From assembly GCF_037176765.1 (NCBI RefSeq), contig NC_090023.1, forward strand, positions 141,313,366-141,377,365: DNA of 64,000 bases, read 5' to 3'. The position numbers were made by a program, and so were the translations under genes. This document shows, piece by piece, positions 39,691 through 51,520 of this stretch. Within the stretch, counting starts at the first letter, position 1; every line of letters begins with the position of its first letter. Source of the DNA: Anolis sagrei. Lineage: Eukaryota > Chordata > Lepidosauria > Squamata > Anolidae. The notes below the pieces were generated by a model, which was not told the origin of the DNA, did no database searches, and saw only the letters and a program-made list of their open reading frames with translations.

Positions 39691-41330
39691 TATTACTGAT
39701 AAACATTGCTGATGTGGCAGAAAAAGGATGCATAAAATAATAACAAAAAGATTATCACACCACACATTCCTATTATGGGGTTCTTGTAGATTTTATTCCT
39801 ACTGTATTGTTTGTCATTTGGAAATGCTAATGCTGTCAGGGTAATGAAACTGTAGCCTTTGCCTTGTAGAGGATTTGTTTCCATTTTACTGGGTGGACAC
39901 CAGCATTTTTTTCTGATATTATTCCTCATTGAGCAATCAAATATGCATCCTGTGGGTTCCTTGCTATAACTTCCATTTTTGTTTTCTGCATAACTCCCAA
40001 GCAAAATTTGTCCTCTCCTCACATACGTTTTGCTCCTTCAGCAGGATTTGAACCCTTTCCCTCAAAACCTCTGTGGTTCTCCATTCCAGTCCAATGTTAC
40101 TTCCACATACATGGTGCTCCTTCCATCTCTATATGATCCCACACTTGTTGAGCTTCTGTCCATGTTTGGGATGATGAGAAAACTCAAACTTCTGTCAGAA
40201 GAGAACTCTCAGCTCATATGTATAGAACACACTGACAATTGTACTTAAGTGTTGGTTGTACAAAGGGGGAAACTATGAGACCTTTCTGGAGCTCCAAACA
40301 CCTGGAAGCCATCAAGATGGTAAAGACTTCACTAATCTCTCTATTGGAAATGCAATAATACTATGGAAAATTATTTTCTGCTACCACTGTTGAGTGTTTG
40401 ACATTCTTCCAGGACAACACAGATAACCAGCTACTTATTATTCTGATGTATATGTTGTTGAACAGACCCCCCCCCCCCTTCCACTAGGTCGAAATAATAC
40501 ACCCTGTACCGCAGCGTAGAGTTCCGCAATTAGCAGGAGCCTAGGGTTTTGTGAATTGGCATTGTGAATGTATGGAGGAGCAGCAGCTACCAGCAGCCGG
40601 GATACTCTTTGCAACATTATCTCCCCATTTTATAGTCATATTGTTTCCAACTCCGAATAAACATGCACCTTAGTGTGTTATCCTCTACTTTTGCTTCCTT
40701 GTATCTCCTTTCATCTCTCAAGTCTTTTCTCCAGCTTTCCCCCTCCGCAGCCGACCCAGTGGCCGCTTGGACCACATAGCCCTCATGGCCCCACAGCTCC
40801 CAGAATGGAGCTTATTCTATCCTGTTTCCTCACACTGACCATCCTTTCACCTCCCTAGAGCCCCTTCACCAACCCTTGTTCCTGTTGGTGCCTCATTTCC
40901 CTTGGTGGAAGCCCCGGCATCCATAGATCACTGTTTTGCCCATTTAGTGTGTTTTTCTATGTATTTCTATGTGACCTTTCGCCCGCATCTCCTGACCTGG
41001 GAACTCCCTCCAGCAGTTTTCCTGGTCATAATCTCGTCAAATAAAGGACTCAATCACCCATCACTATGGGGAGCCAGTCCATCTCTACTGTGCAGAGGAC
41101 AACAAGATCCAGGGTATGGACCACCTGTTCTTTGTGCAGCTACTTGGTCATACAGAGACATTAATTACTTGGCTTGACAATTCCCAACGATGAGAAGGTC
41201 ATGTCCTATTTTCCACAAAAACATTTCCCTTTTCCCAGGAACAGACCATATAATCCCATCAGTATGGACAATATTTCTGCTTTGGACTCAATGGACAGCA
41301 GCATCAGAGGTTCTGGACTCATTTGCTGAG
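39691..41330. other. Intergenic, no supported feature
   Basis: No exon or clear element. A C-run is at 40467-40478. The short frames here have no recognisable domain. Confidence 0.4.
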
Positions 41331-41850
41331 GACTCATATAGCAATAATCTTTACAATAAACCACATGGGACCTAATGGCCCCTCATTGTTCATCCTGAAG
41401 CAGGGACAATGTGATCCAATCATAAAACTATGTCTCTTTTGTCAAAAGTTTCTATCCCAGTCATTGGAGAGTGGGAATCTGCATTGGGAACGGGGAATGC
41501 TCTTCTATTGGCCAGTGGGCGTCACAGTCCTGCCTCATCAGGGAATCGCACCCAGCTGATCGTGACATCAACTGAGCTCAGCCAATTATGGCAAAGCCAG
41601 CTCCAGCTGCGGTAGGCACGGGGAATTCAAAAGATTGAACTGTATAAAAATGTCTGTTTTGCAATGTTATGGTATCTCATCTTACTTTGGCGGATTATCG
41701 CAGGCTGGCATCACTTCAGCTAACTTAAATAAATACCTTGGTGGATTCTTCTTCAACCTGGTGAGATTTACTTGGGAATATTGGGCTTCTTCGTCCCACC
41801 AGGTGCACGGACCTATAGGGCGGCCTGTCACCAGAACTGGTAATTGTGTT
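41330..41850 (+). mobile_element. Possible solo LTR (retroelement fossil)
   Basis: A TATA-like CTGTATAAAAATG at about 41639, an AATAAA-containing stretch about 90 bp later, and a moderately GC-rich upstream part have the order seen in LTRs. No internal genes, primer-binding site or partner LTR is recognised, so edges and family are open. It could equally be unique sequence. Confidence 0.25.
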
Positions 41851-42196
41851 TTGGAACTTGGTATCCGCACTTCAGGTTTTGCTGTCTGCAGCTCACATCT
41901 CACTATCCATGGCCGTTTCAAATTGTTCAATACTATATAGCTGTGACCAAATGGCTGCCTGCATCTCAAAGGATACACCAAAACAACAGGGAAGCAATAG
42001 AAGTTTTGAAGCTGTGATAGAATCTGAATTCTATGTTCCTGTAACGAAAACACCAGCAATAAGCTGTTGTAAAAAAAATTCATAAAATCAAATTATATCC
42101 AGGAATAGAATGGGAAATAGGAATAAAATCAATTAACACCAGCAAATTTAAAAAATCCAGCCAAGAAAATAGTAAAATCTAGAACACAGTTGTAGC

Positions 42197-42504
42197 CAGA
42201 GGCGGCCCTAGGTAATTTTCAACGGTAAGCAAACAGTATTTTGCCCCCCCCCCCCAACCAATCACTGATATATATTTTCTGTTCATCATGGGAGTTCTGT
42301 GTGCCATATTTGGTTCAATTCCATCATTGGTGGAGTTCAGAATGCTCTTTGATTGTAGGTGAACTGTAAATCCCAGTCAAGGTATATTTTCCCCCAAGAG
42401 CACCTCAAGAGTGCCCCTGGGCAAAATCAACTATACTGCGAATGCTTACTACTTACTACATTATGCAACTATACTTACTTTGCATAATAGTTGAGTCGCC
42501 CCTG
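42197..42504. mobile_element. hAT non-autonomous element, 308 bp
   Basis: Ends CAGAGGCGGCCC and (reversed) CAGGGGCGACTC. A perfect 8-bp duplication GTTGTAGC is at 42189-42196 and 42505-42512. A C-run is at 42244-42255. The middle (42270-42380) is shared, reversed, with 38030-38150. Confidence 0.85.
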
Positions 42505-43363
42505 GTTGTAGCCAAAATCCACTCTTAGTGGAAAACCAGAGAAACAGGACCATTGTGGCTTGTCCACTGCAGTTAGGGCTGCAGAGAATATACTAATAGT
42601 ATGAACTGGAAGAAATAATTTGTGACTATGTGAGCTAGAATGCCAATTAACTCTGTAGTCAATCATAGGATGTAAGACCTGTCCAAAGAATGTACATCTT
42701 AAATATGAATGGTTTTAAGTTACCATAACTTGACAATTTAGAATACAGAAATAAGAATATTAGTAAAAGTCATCTAACATTGGACAAGAGTCACAAAAGC
42801 AAGATGGCTGAATCATAGAAAGAAACACCAGATAGAGCTTCTCCCCCTCCTCTACCATTCTTTGAACTATAGATATATAAGCCTAGCACTAATAATTTAT
42901 TAATGTGGTAATTAGTTTAAGCTATGCTCAACATTTTTGCTGACATAATGAGGAGGAAAGGTCAGTAGGTGGCAGGCTGTAGCCATATAACTGAATAGCA
43001 GTAGCAAATTACACACACCAAAAAAACTATTCCTTGACAGGGCAAGAAAAAGGGCAGCTGAGCCCTCAGAATGGAGAAGCAGTTGCATAAAGCAAGGGCT
43101 ATGGGGGTGGGGTGTCAACCCTGATGCAATCAACCCCAAAGTCTCCTAAGTGAGATGGACAGAATAGGTTAACTCAAAATATAGGAGAGAGGGAGGTAAT
43201 AGGAACGAGAATCATGGTTCTTCCACCAGGCCTAGCCATTATGGCTAAAGATGAAGGATACTGGGAGATACAGCCCACCAATGTTCCTATGCTTACTTGG
43301 GAGCTGGTCCAAGGTCATGTACCTCTCAGGCAGGTTCCAGATGGTTCTGCTTAGAGACGACTG

Positions 43364-43460
43364 CTCCTTAAAAAAGGAGTTATGGCATCCTACAAGGTGC
43401 CATTCTCCTTTTTGAGGAGAATGGCACCTTGTAGGATGCCATAACTCCTTTTTTAAGGAG
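43364..43460. repeat. Perfect palindrome, 45-bp arms, 7-bp loop
   Basis: Left arm 43364-43408 (CTCCTTAAAAAAGGAGTTAT ... CCATTCTCC) and right arm 43416-43460 are exact reverse complements, with TTTTTGA between. The arms contain a short L2 reverse-transcriptase segment (GCATCCTACAAGGTGCCATT), and a third, diverged copy follows directly at 43461-43485. Confidence 0.95.
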
Positions 43461-44335
43461 TTGCATCCCACAAGGTGCAATTTGATCCCCAATGCTTTTT
43501 AATATTTACACGAAACTGCTGGGAGAAATCATCCAGAGGCATGGGGAGAGGTGCTATCAGTATGCTGGTGACAACCAAATATATTTCTCTATGCCTTCCA
43601 AAACAACTCAGCTAAGGATAGTGTGTCTCCTCTGAATGAATGCCTGAAGGAGGTAATGGGATGGATGAAGAATAACAAATTGATAGTGAATTCAGACAAG
43701 TCAAAGGTGATTGCTATCAACAGTCCTAACCTAGGGATGAAAGTGTATAAACCAGTTCTGGATGGAGTTACACTCCTTCTGAAAGACTGTGCTCACAGCT
43801 TGGGAGTGCACCTGGATCCGTCTCTCCCAATGTCAGCCTCGGTAGATGCAACAGTGAGGAGTGCTTGCTACCAGCTTCAGCTGATACGCCAGTTGTGCCC
43901 CTACATAGAATTGGAGAACCTAAAGTTGGTCCAGGTTATTTACAGAATCGCCTTCTCCCATACAATCTGACCTGGACACCGAGAGCCTCGAGGAGAGGAG
44001 GAGAGGCTATCCCAGCCAGCCAGAACACAACTGGCAACTATCACACATTGTACCCAAAGACTGTGGAATGACCTGCTGGAAAAACTTCAACAGCTAAATC
44101 AGCCGTCAGAATTCAAGAGACGACTGAAGAGCTATCTCTTCTGGTAGGCCTATCCAGTCAATTTTAACTAGGAATTTTAAATTGTTTCATGTATTTCAAC
44201 ATGTGTATTCTAAATAAATATGTTTTAATATCTGCATTTTACTTAATGTTCTTACGATGATGTGTTTAAACTATGTTGTGTCCCACCTCGAGCATGACAA
44301 GAGGCAGGTAAGAAATAATAATAATAATAATAATA
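43461..44335 (+). mobile_element. L2-like LINE fragment with palindrome at its left edge
   Basis: Codes for QGAI(L)SP-type sequence, then NIYTKLLGEIIQ, later ECLKEVMGWMKNNKLIVNSD then KSKVIAINSPN and SLGVHLDPSLPMSASVDATV. It ends with a CCCACCTCGAGCATGACAAG stretch and (AAT)n at 44316-44334. This is another L2 subfamily than 19330-20748. Frames are broken several times. Confidence 0.8.
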
Positions 44336-44675
44336 ACCAACACAATTGGTGGTGACAAAATTACCATCTGTCAGCTGCAAAGGGCCACCCTACTCGGATC
44401 TGCACACCTTATTCACCAGTACATCATGTGCTGAATTCAGGGCCACTATTCAGACAGGCAGACTGTCACCTTATTCTTTGTGTTGGTGCTGTTCCTAGCC
44501 CGTTAAGAAACTCAGTCCAAGCACTTGGCCATTGCAGTGGCATGTGTTAGCTTCAGAACTGGATACCTGTGCAACCAGTTAGATGGTGACAAGGATTCTT
44601 GGTGGTTATATGGGCATCTTGTTCTAACATTACTCTAAGCTACAGTGAAAATAGTGAGATTTACTTCCAGATAAA

Positions 44676-45005
44676 CATAGAATTATAGAATCATAGAGTT
44701 GGAAGAGACCTCATGGGCCATCCAGTCCAACCCCTGCCAAGAAGCAGGAAAATTGCATTCAAAGCACCCCTGACAGATGGCCATCCAACCTCTGTTTAAA
44801 AGCCTCCAAAGTTCCACTGCTGAACAGCTATCACAGTCAGGAAGTTCTTCATAATGTTCAGATGGAATCTCCTTTCTTGTAGTTCAAAGCCATTGTTCTG
44901 CGTCCTAGTCTCCAGGGCAGCAGAAAACAAGCTTGCTCCCTCCTCCCTATGACTTCCTCTCACATGGCTATCATGTCTCCTCTCAGCCTTTTCTTCTTCA
45001 GGCTG
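44676..45005 (-). mobile_element. CR1 LINE 3' end
   Basis: Starts ATAGAATTATAGAATCATAG and codes on the - strand for [20 protein letters not shown] and RTQNNGFELQERRFHLNIMK. It has a short internal deletion near 44812 relative to 4685-5133. Confidence 0.87.
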
Positions 45006-46380
45006 AGAATAATGCAATCTGTTTATTTGTACTTGTGACAAGCCCCATTAAACTATGGAGAACAATTCACTTTCATTACCTTTGAAGGGAGACTGTGACA
45101 GCTAGCTTCCAGATTATTATCTGTGTTGTGAATGGAGCACTGCCTTTAATATATGGTGCTACATAAATACATGCTGAGTACATGTAGATTTCATCTCTTT
45201 CTAGGAAATAACCTCTCCTTATTTTTATTGGAAGCCACCTTAGCAAAGCCTATAAATATCAAAATATAGAGGATTTAATAGCATGTTTGACAAAGCAAAA
45301 ATCCCACAAATGCTCAAGAGTAAACATTCCTGATTTGGAAAGAAAATCCAACAGCACTACATCGTTAAAATAGTTCTTAAAAGAAAGGCAATAAGCTAGA
45401 GAGTAGGAAAGCAAAGGTTTTGTCCAACCTTTCTATGGTTGGACAAAAGCAATCTGGACAAGAATATAATTGAGGTTAGGCTCCTACTTGCTTTAATGTA
45501 AGAGAATGGTACTCTAAGTAGATCAAAATAAAAATAAAACACTATTGATATTTTAATAAAAAGTTGACAAAACATTTCCTTACTGTCCTCAGTCACAGCA
45601 TACAAGAGTGTTTTCTCAGATGTTTATTAAAAGATCACTAGAGTTTTATTTTTATTTCTTCTGTTTAGGGCCATTCTACTACTAGTCCCAATTTTCTTCA
45701 GTCCAGATTTTTGTCCAATCCATTCAGTTCCTTAGAATAGCCTTTTCCTGGAGAGACTGTTTCCTTTCCCTGATGGCTCAAGCTAGGAAGATTTATTTTT
45801 TCTCTCCTGCTTTTCAAAAACAAACTCCCCTAAAAATACCACCTGCAATACAGGAATAATACATGATAATTGGGAATACAATACTGAGTAAACATTTTGT
45901 ATCGGTGCTTTGTGACAATTAAGTCTTTCAAGGAATTACTTCCCTCTGCTTTGTAGATTTGGATACAGAACTCTCCCCAGTTTCTTGACACAGCCTTGTT
46001 GAGTAGGAGCAAACACATGACCAGAGAAGGAAAATGTTTTGGCTTTGATAATCACAACTCACAATGCCTTTAAAGGGAAAGCAACAGTTCTCTGACCTTT
46101 CATGGTGTGTCTTGTCCACTGTGGATTTCTATGTAAAATAGTCACATTCCAAGTCAGAATATTCTCAAAAGTCCCAAACTATGCAATGATGCAAACTCCT
46201 GACCATATTTGTGGCCTGCATTGCATTTTCAAATCTGTTCAAATTATAAAATTCCAAAGCCATGAAGAATTCAGACAAGTAATGTTGTTGTTTATTGAGT
46301 AAACAACTAAACATAACATGTTTATTCTGACTCAGAATCCATTCTCTCACTTACCCAAACCACTGCTTTGAGTTTGCTTA
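45006..46380. other. Intergenic, no recognisable feature
   Basis: AT-rich unique-looking sequence without exon-like frames. Confidence 0.45.
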
Positions 46381-46384
46381 ATAC

Positions 46385-46510
46385 AGCTAGTTCTCAAGTC
46401 ACAAACAAGATAGGTTTTGTAGGTTTGTTCTTAAGTTGAATTTGTTTGTAAGTCAGAACAAGTAAATTTTTCAAGTGTAACTCCTGCTATATATATATAT
46501 ATATATATAT

Positions 46511-46554
<44 letters not shown>

Positions 46555-47082
46555 TATAAGCTTTGGATAGCATAGGGAAGAATTTTGCTGTATGTGCCCC
46601 TGTTCAGAGGGGTAAGAATCTGTTGCCCCACGTACCGCTGTCTTGCAGTGACACTTTTCCCATCACATGTGAGAAGTGTCACCCAAGCATTGAGGATCCG
46701 TGCTGGCACAATTGGAGCCAGCACAACACGGGCAAACTCCCATGTTGGGTGGGACGCTTCATATGATGGTTCCACTCCAGTTGTGAGTGGGGCCTTTCCC
46801 AAGTCCAGCAATGTTGTGGGATGGGCAGCATGTCCATTTGTTTCTGGACTGATGGGGAAGCATCCTAGGATACTTCCCAAGCCTCATCTGATGAGGTCGT
46901 TTGAAAAACATAGCATCTTGTAGAAACGAAGCTTCAGTGGAGACACCTTTCCCCCATGATGACCCTTTCAGGAATGACTTCCCCTTCCTAGGGATAGATT
47001 TCTCTCACTTCCTGTTTTTACCCCCCATTCTTAATTGTAAGTATTTTGTAACTGAGATGTTTGTAACTCGAGGACAGCCCAT
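46385..47082. mobile_element. Possible DNA transposon with terminal inverted repeats
   Basis: Left AGCTAGTTCTCAAGTCACAA and right (reversed) GGGCTGTCCTCGAGTTACAA are similar over about 25 bp. The inside holds (TA)n(GA)n at 46487-46553 and a GC-richer middle. No transposase frame is seen, and the superfamily is unknown. Confidence 0.45.
46487..46553. repeat. (TA)n(GA)n compound microsatellite
   Basis: About 12 TA units followed by about 20 GA units. Confidence 0.92.
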
Positions 47083-48300
47083 ATAATAAAATACTAGTGA
47101 CATAATGCTGCACATTGTATAGCAAATGTAAGGTCACTATTATCTTCAAAATGATTTAAAATTCAAAAAGTGACTGCAGCATAAAGCTTCAAAACTGGAA
47201 CTTAAGTTTCAAAAGATCTTGGGAACTTTTTGCTTAATGTACTGAATCTTGTTTTAATTTAATTGCTCTTCATAATACTGCAACATGTATAATGCTATTT
47301 CTTACAATGCTTGACTTTTGCTTTCATTGGTAGGGGCAAGAAGTGAATAGTCTCTGATACAGTAAACAGAAAGCGTTTCTGCTTTAACATTATTTTTAGA
47401 TTATGTTCCTTCAATTGCCCCCTTTTTAAAAAAGCTAATGCCTTTCCGTGAGGAAAGCAGAAGACATTGATGCAGATGAGAAAAAGATTTCCCTATTTTT
47501 TCTGTTGTTATATACTGATACAATTCATTTAGATTCTGAGTTATGAATCTGCATGTGAAAAGTGAATTGCAAGCAGATTAACAAACAAAAAACAGCAATA
47601 ACTATCATCATCAAAAATGTGTGTTGTAAAAAATGATTTATAATTGTTATAAAAAATATCACATAAAAACAATGTATGCTCTTGCAGAGTTTGATATATG
47701 TGAATGAATGGATGAGCCCTTTCCCGGGATCACACATCCACTGCAACCTATCCATCTCAGCTTCACCAGGAGGTAACTGCAAAGACTCTCTCCCTTTTAT
47801 TTTGCCAGGAGGAAAATCCATTATTGGGTTTTATGCCGGAAAACATTTAAAAGGGGCATGGTAGATCTCTTTTGAATGCTTTTCATCATGAAAACCTAAG
47901 AATGAGACAATCCAAAATGAAGCAGATAATGCCCACTGATGAGACACTCAGAAGGCAGTCAACTGGGATACAGCAGAGGGCAGCTTTGGCTAATGATTCA
48001 AGCCAAAAGGATGTTCAACTGTTCCATGTTGTCAGATGTAAATGCGAATGCTGTCCTTTGATTGTGGGAGGAGAGGCATTTGTTTACCTCCACACCCATC
48101 TGTCTCCCACTCCTGTAGTTTAACTCTGACCTGAGAAGTGCTTCAAATGTTTCTTCTGCTTTGCAGCACTGCACTGTTCATACTGTGATAGACTTCAGCA
48201 CATTTCATGGTCTGATCTGGAATTTCCCATGAGTTTTTTTAAACACTTGGTTTCCAGCTGAACGCAGGTTGGAGGTTGCATTGGAAATATGCATTTTGCA
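47083..48300. other. Intergenic, no recognisable feature
   Basis: No exon or known repeat supported. Confidence 0.45.
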
Positions 48301-48303
48301 CAC

Positions 48304-49172
48304 ATTATTTATTTCATGCACTTTTACCCCGCCCTTCTCCCCACAAGGGGGGACTCAGGGCAGCCTCACATAAGCACCGTATGATGCTATCATCATATAC
48401 AAAAAATACATTAAAACATTAAAAAACAATTCATTAATTCAATTCATTAAAACAATAGATTAGTCACGCCAGTTAAAACCAAATCCAAGGCTATGGTTAA
48501 TGCAATGTTGCAGTGTCCAAGTCTTCTTTCCAATTGCCACTGTCCACTACTTGAACGCCTGGTCCCAAAGCCAAGTCTTCAATTTTCTTCTAAAGGACAG
48601 GAGGGAGGTGGCCAACTGATGTCTCTGGGGAGGGAGTTCCACAGACGGGGGGCCACTGCCGAGAAGGCCCTGTCTCTCATCCCCACCAAGCACATTTGCA
48701 ATGGAGGTGGGATTGAGAGCAGGGCCTCTCCTGAAGATCTTTGTGATGGTTCGTAACAGGAGATACGTTTGAACAGGTAGTCTGGGCCAGAATTGTTTAG
48801 GGCTTTAAAGATTAAACCCAGCACTTTAAATTGTGCTCAGAAGCTGATTGGCAACCAGTGGAGCTGGTGTAACAGAGGAGTTGTATGTTTCCTGTATGCT
48901 GCTCCAGTGAGCAGCCTGGCTGCCGACTGCTGGACTAGTTGAAGCTTCTGAGCAGTCTTCAAAGGCAGCCCCACGTAGAGTGCGTTGTAGTAGTCTATTC
49001 GGGATGTAACAAGAGCGTGGACCACCGTGGCCAAGTCAAACTTCCCAAGGTACGGGCGCAGCTGGCGCACAAGTTTAGTTGCGCAAAAACTCTCCCGGCC
49101 ACCGCCGAGACCTGGAGTTCCAGGCTTAGCGATGAGTCCAGGATCACATCCTGACCTCATGCTGGCTTCCAG
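48304..49172 (-). mobile_element. L2-like LINE, 3' part
   Basis: Reverse-strand copy with terminus ACCCCGCCCTTCTCCCCACA and a body coding on the - strand for DYYNALYVGLPLKTAQKLQL, then [20 protein letters not shown], then LLHQLHWLPISF and [18 protein letters not shown]. One frame is open over 107 codons, so it is a fairly young copy. Confidence 0.88.
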
Positions 49173-49805
49173 TCAGATTATAGTTCCTGTGTGGATGGAT
49201 TTCAACTCAAAAGGCATTTTACAAATTAGAATATATAAAAATGGATAACACATAGAGATCTATTAGTATTTGAAAAGGATCATGGTAGATTCAAAATGCA
49301 ACATGGATTGACAGAAGTGGAATGAAACTGGTACAATGTTATGCAGTGGTTGACTGGCCTGATGGGAAGTGGGCCCCTTTAAACATTGAACAATATGTTA
49401 AAAATGCTAATGATTTTAGCAGCTTGGAAATATAAACAAATTTCCAATATTTTTACTGTATGCAACTAAAATTTACATTGTATTTTAATAAACAAAACGA
49501 TTTTGAGGATACTTTGTATTCAAGAACATAATAAATCACTCTGAAGAAATAATTCTGATTCAGGTTATGTAAGGTGGATACATATATTATATAGGCTCAG
49601 ATCTTTACTATGTCTTATACAAATTAGATGACATTCTTATAGTTGTGGGTGGACTCCCTTTGTCTCCTGGCAACCACTATTTTTAGACGCAGCACACCAC
49701 TCACTTTATGAAAGATAAAATGGATAAAAAATTGAATTTAAAGAAAATAAAGCTGAATTTGAAATCAATTTATGAATAGATAAATCTCCACTTCCTCAGA
49801 AAACG

Positions 49806-49825
49806 TGTGTGTGTATGTATATGTA

Positions 49826-49893
<68 letters not shown>
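49806..49893. repeat. (TG)n(TA)n(CA)n microsatellite, self-complementary
   Basis: TG units, then TA, then CA units, so the tract can fold on itself around the TA centre. Confidence 0.92.
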
Positions 49894-49898
<5 letters not shown>

Positions 49899-49969
49899 AA
49901 CATAATTAGAAGAAGAACATGTGAAATAATGTATGATTCAATGGGCACAACATATTGGACAGAATATTG

Positions 49970-50130
49970 AGCTTCCTTCCTTCCTCTTTTCCTCCCTCCT
50001 TCTCTCTTTTGTTCCTTGCCCCTTTCTTTCCTTCATTCCTTCCCTCTTTTTTACCCTGCCTTCTTCTGTCCTTCCTTCCTGTCTTGTTTCTTCCTTCCTG
50101 CCTACCTGCCTGCCTGCCTTCCTTGTTAGG
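49970..50130. repeat. Pyrimidine tract (TTCC/TCCC-rich)
   Basis: About 160 bp of nearly pure C/T on the + strand. Frames across it are low-complexity artefacts. Confidence 0.85.
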
Positions 50131-50739
50131 GGGGGTCTTGGCTTTGAGGGTGCCTCCTGTTATTTCTCCCTCCTGCTGCCTTCTACCTGCCTTTGTGTGT
50201 GTCACTGTCTCTCATCCCCATGCCCAAGCCCGTCCTTTTCCATGCCTTCTATTGATATGACAACCCCAAGGCCCTCCTTGCCCATGCCCTCTGCCCCCCT
50301 CCATGTCAACCCTGTGCCTCTCCCCAAGGCCCTTCTTCCACTCACAGACATCCCACAACCTTTCAAGGCAGGTTTGCAACAGAGAGGATACACCAGGGCT
50401 GAGAGGCAAGTGGTGCATGACTCCTACCCCCTCTCCGTCTCTCTCCCTCCTTTCTCCTCCAGGCATCCAGATTGAAAAGTCTTTTCTCTCTCTATGTCTC
50501 TCTCTTTTTGGTAAAAGTATGATAGATGGTACCGAGTGCTGGTTGCACTACGCTGATTCCACAATGGTGCTTCATCAACCCTGATAGGGCACTGCAGCGG
50601 CAGGATAGCACTGAACTCATAGCGCAACACGGCGGTAGGATACCACTGAACTCAGTTAACCCAGGCGGGAAACAGATAAGAATGAAGTAATTTAACAGGT
50701 CGATGATAGTATGCTAGCTGGGATCCAACTGGGAGGAGG

Positions 50740-50905
50740 GGGAACAGAAAGGGGGGGAACAATAAACAGAGGAGCATTGTGCTTTAGGGAAGTAAAGGAA
50801 CGGAAGACGACCCAATCGTGGGTCAGAAAGGGGGGGAACAGAAAGGGGGGAAGAAAGGGGGGAACAATAAACAGGGGAGCATTGTGCTTAAGGAAAGTAC
50901 AGGAA
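50740..50905. repeat. GGGGGGAACAATAAACAG direct repeats
   Basis: Two copies of about 50 bp (50749-50800 and 50860-50908), each reading GGGGGAACAATAAACAG then GAGCATTGTGCTTWAGG, with extra short GAACAGAAAGGGGGG units between them. They lie just left of a Helitron end. Confidence 0.8.
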
Positions 50906-51229
50906 TCCGCCTGCGTGTCTCACTCTGCCCAGTCTCACTCCGCCGGCTCTCTCGACCACGTGGTCACACACGTGTTCCTCATTCACAACCACAGTTACAC
51001 AATCAACGTAGCAGTACCCGCACTCGGTACCAACTATCATACTTTTACCCTCTTTTCCTGCTACTTCTCTCCCTCACTTGCCCTTTTGGGGCCCAGTCTT
51101 TTGAGGGAGAAAACTGGGTCTTTTAAACAGTGTTGGTGCAGTGAGGAGAAGCACCGCACACATACCCTCACCCCTGTGCACATGTGCTGTGTTGTCCTCT
51201 CCTTTTTAGGATTTGTGAGTTCTTTTTGG

Positions 51230-51368
51230 TGGGTTTTTTTAATGATTGTTGGTCACACCTTGGGTTGTTTAGCATTTTTTGGCCAAATTAGGTGTTATTT
51301 CATCCAGCAGTTTTTTTTGTTTACTGTGTCCTACAAACGAACATTACATTTATATATAAATATATAGA
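51230..51368 (-). mobile_element. Helitron 5' end
   Basis: On the - strand it begins TCTATATATTTATATATAAA and continues TGTAATGTTCGTTTGTAGGA, as in 29308-29590. A T follows at 51369, as expected for insertion between A and T. How far the element extends to the left (possibly to about 50.5 kb) is unclear. Confidence 0.68.
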
Positions 51369-51424
51369 TGTACTTGTCCCAAGTAAAACTCAAAGACATA
51401 TAGGGACACTGAACACTTATAAAA

Positions 51425-51520
51425 TAACAATGAAACTTTATTTATACCCCACCTCCATCTCCCCAAGGGGACTTGAAGCGGCTAACATGAGGCCAATCCC
51501 AACAAATTAAAACAGAGTAA
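51425..51520 (-). mobile_element. L2-like LINE 3' terminus
   Basis: TTTATACCCCACCTCCATCT and CCCCAAGGGGACTTGAAGCG, the reversed L2 3' end. Confidence 0.68.

Noticed and set aside
40450-40680. LTR-like end with AATAAACATGC
   Set aside because: A single AATAAA and a C-run are not enough. No inverted TG/CA ends or duplication were seen.
49933-50475. 180-codon Ser/Pro/Leu-rich frame
   Set aside because: It crosses a pyrimidine tract, is low complexity and has no recognisable domain.
50711-51367. 218-codon frame, the longest in the window
   Set aside because: It lies over G-rich repeats and a Helitron end, has no domain, and its length fits chance in this composition.
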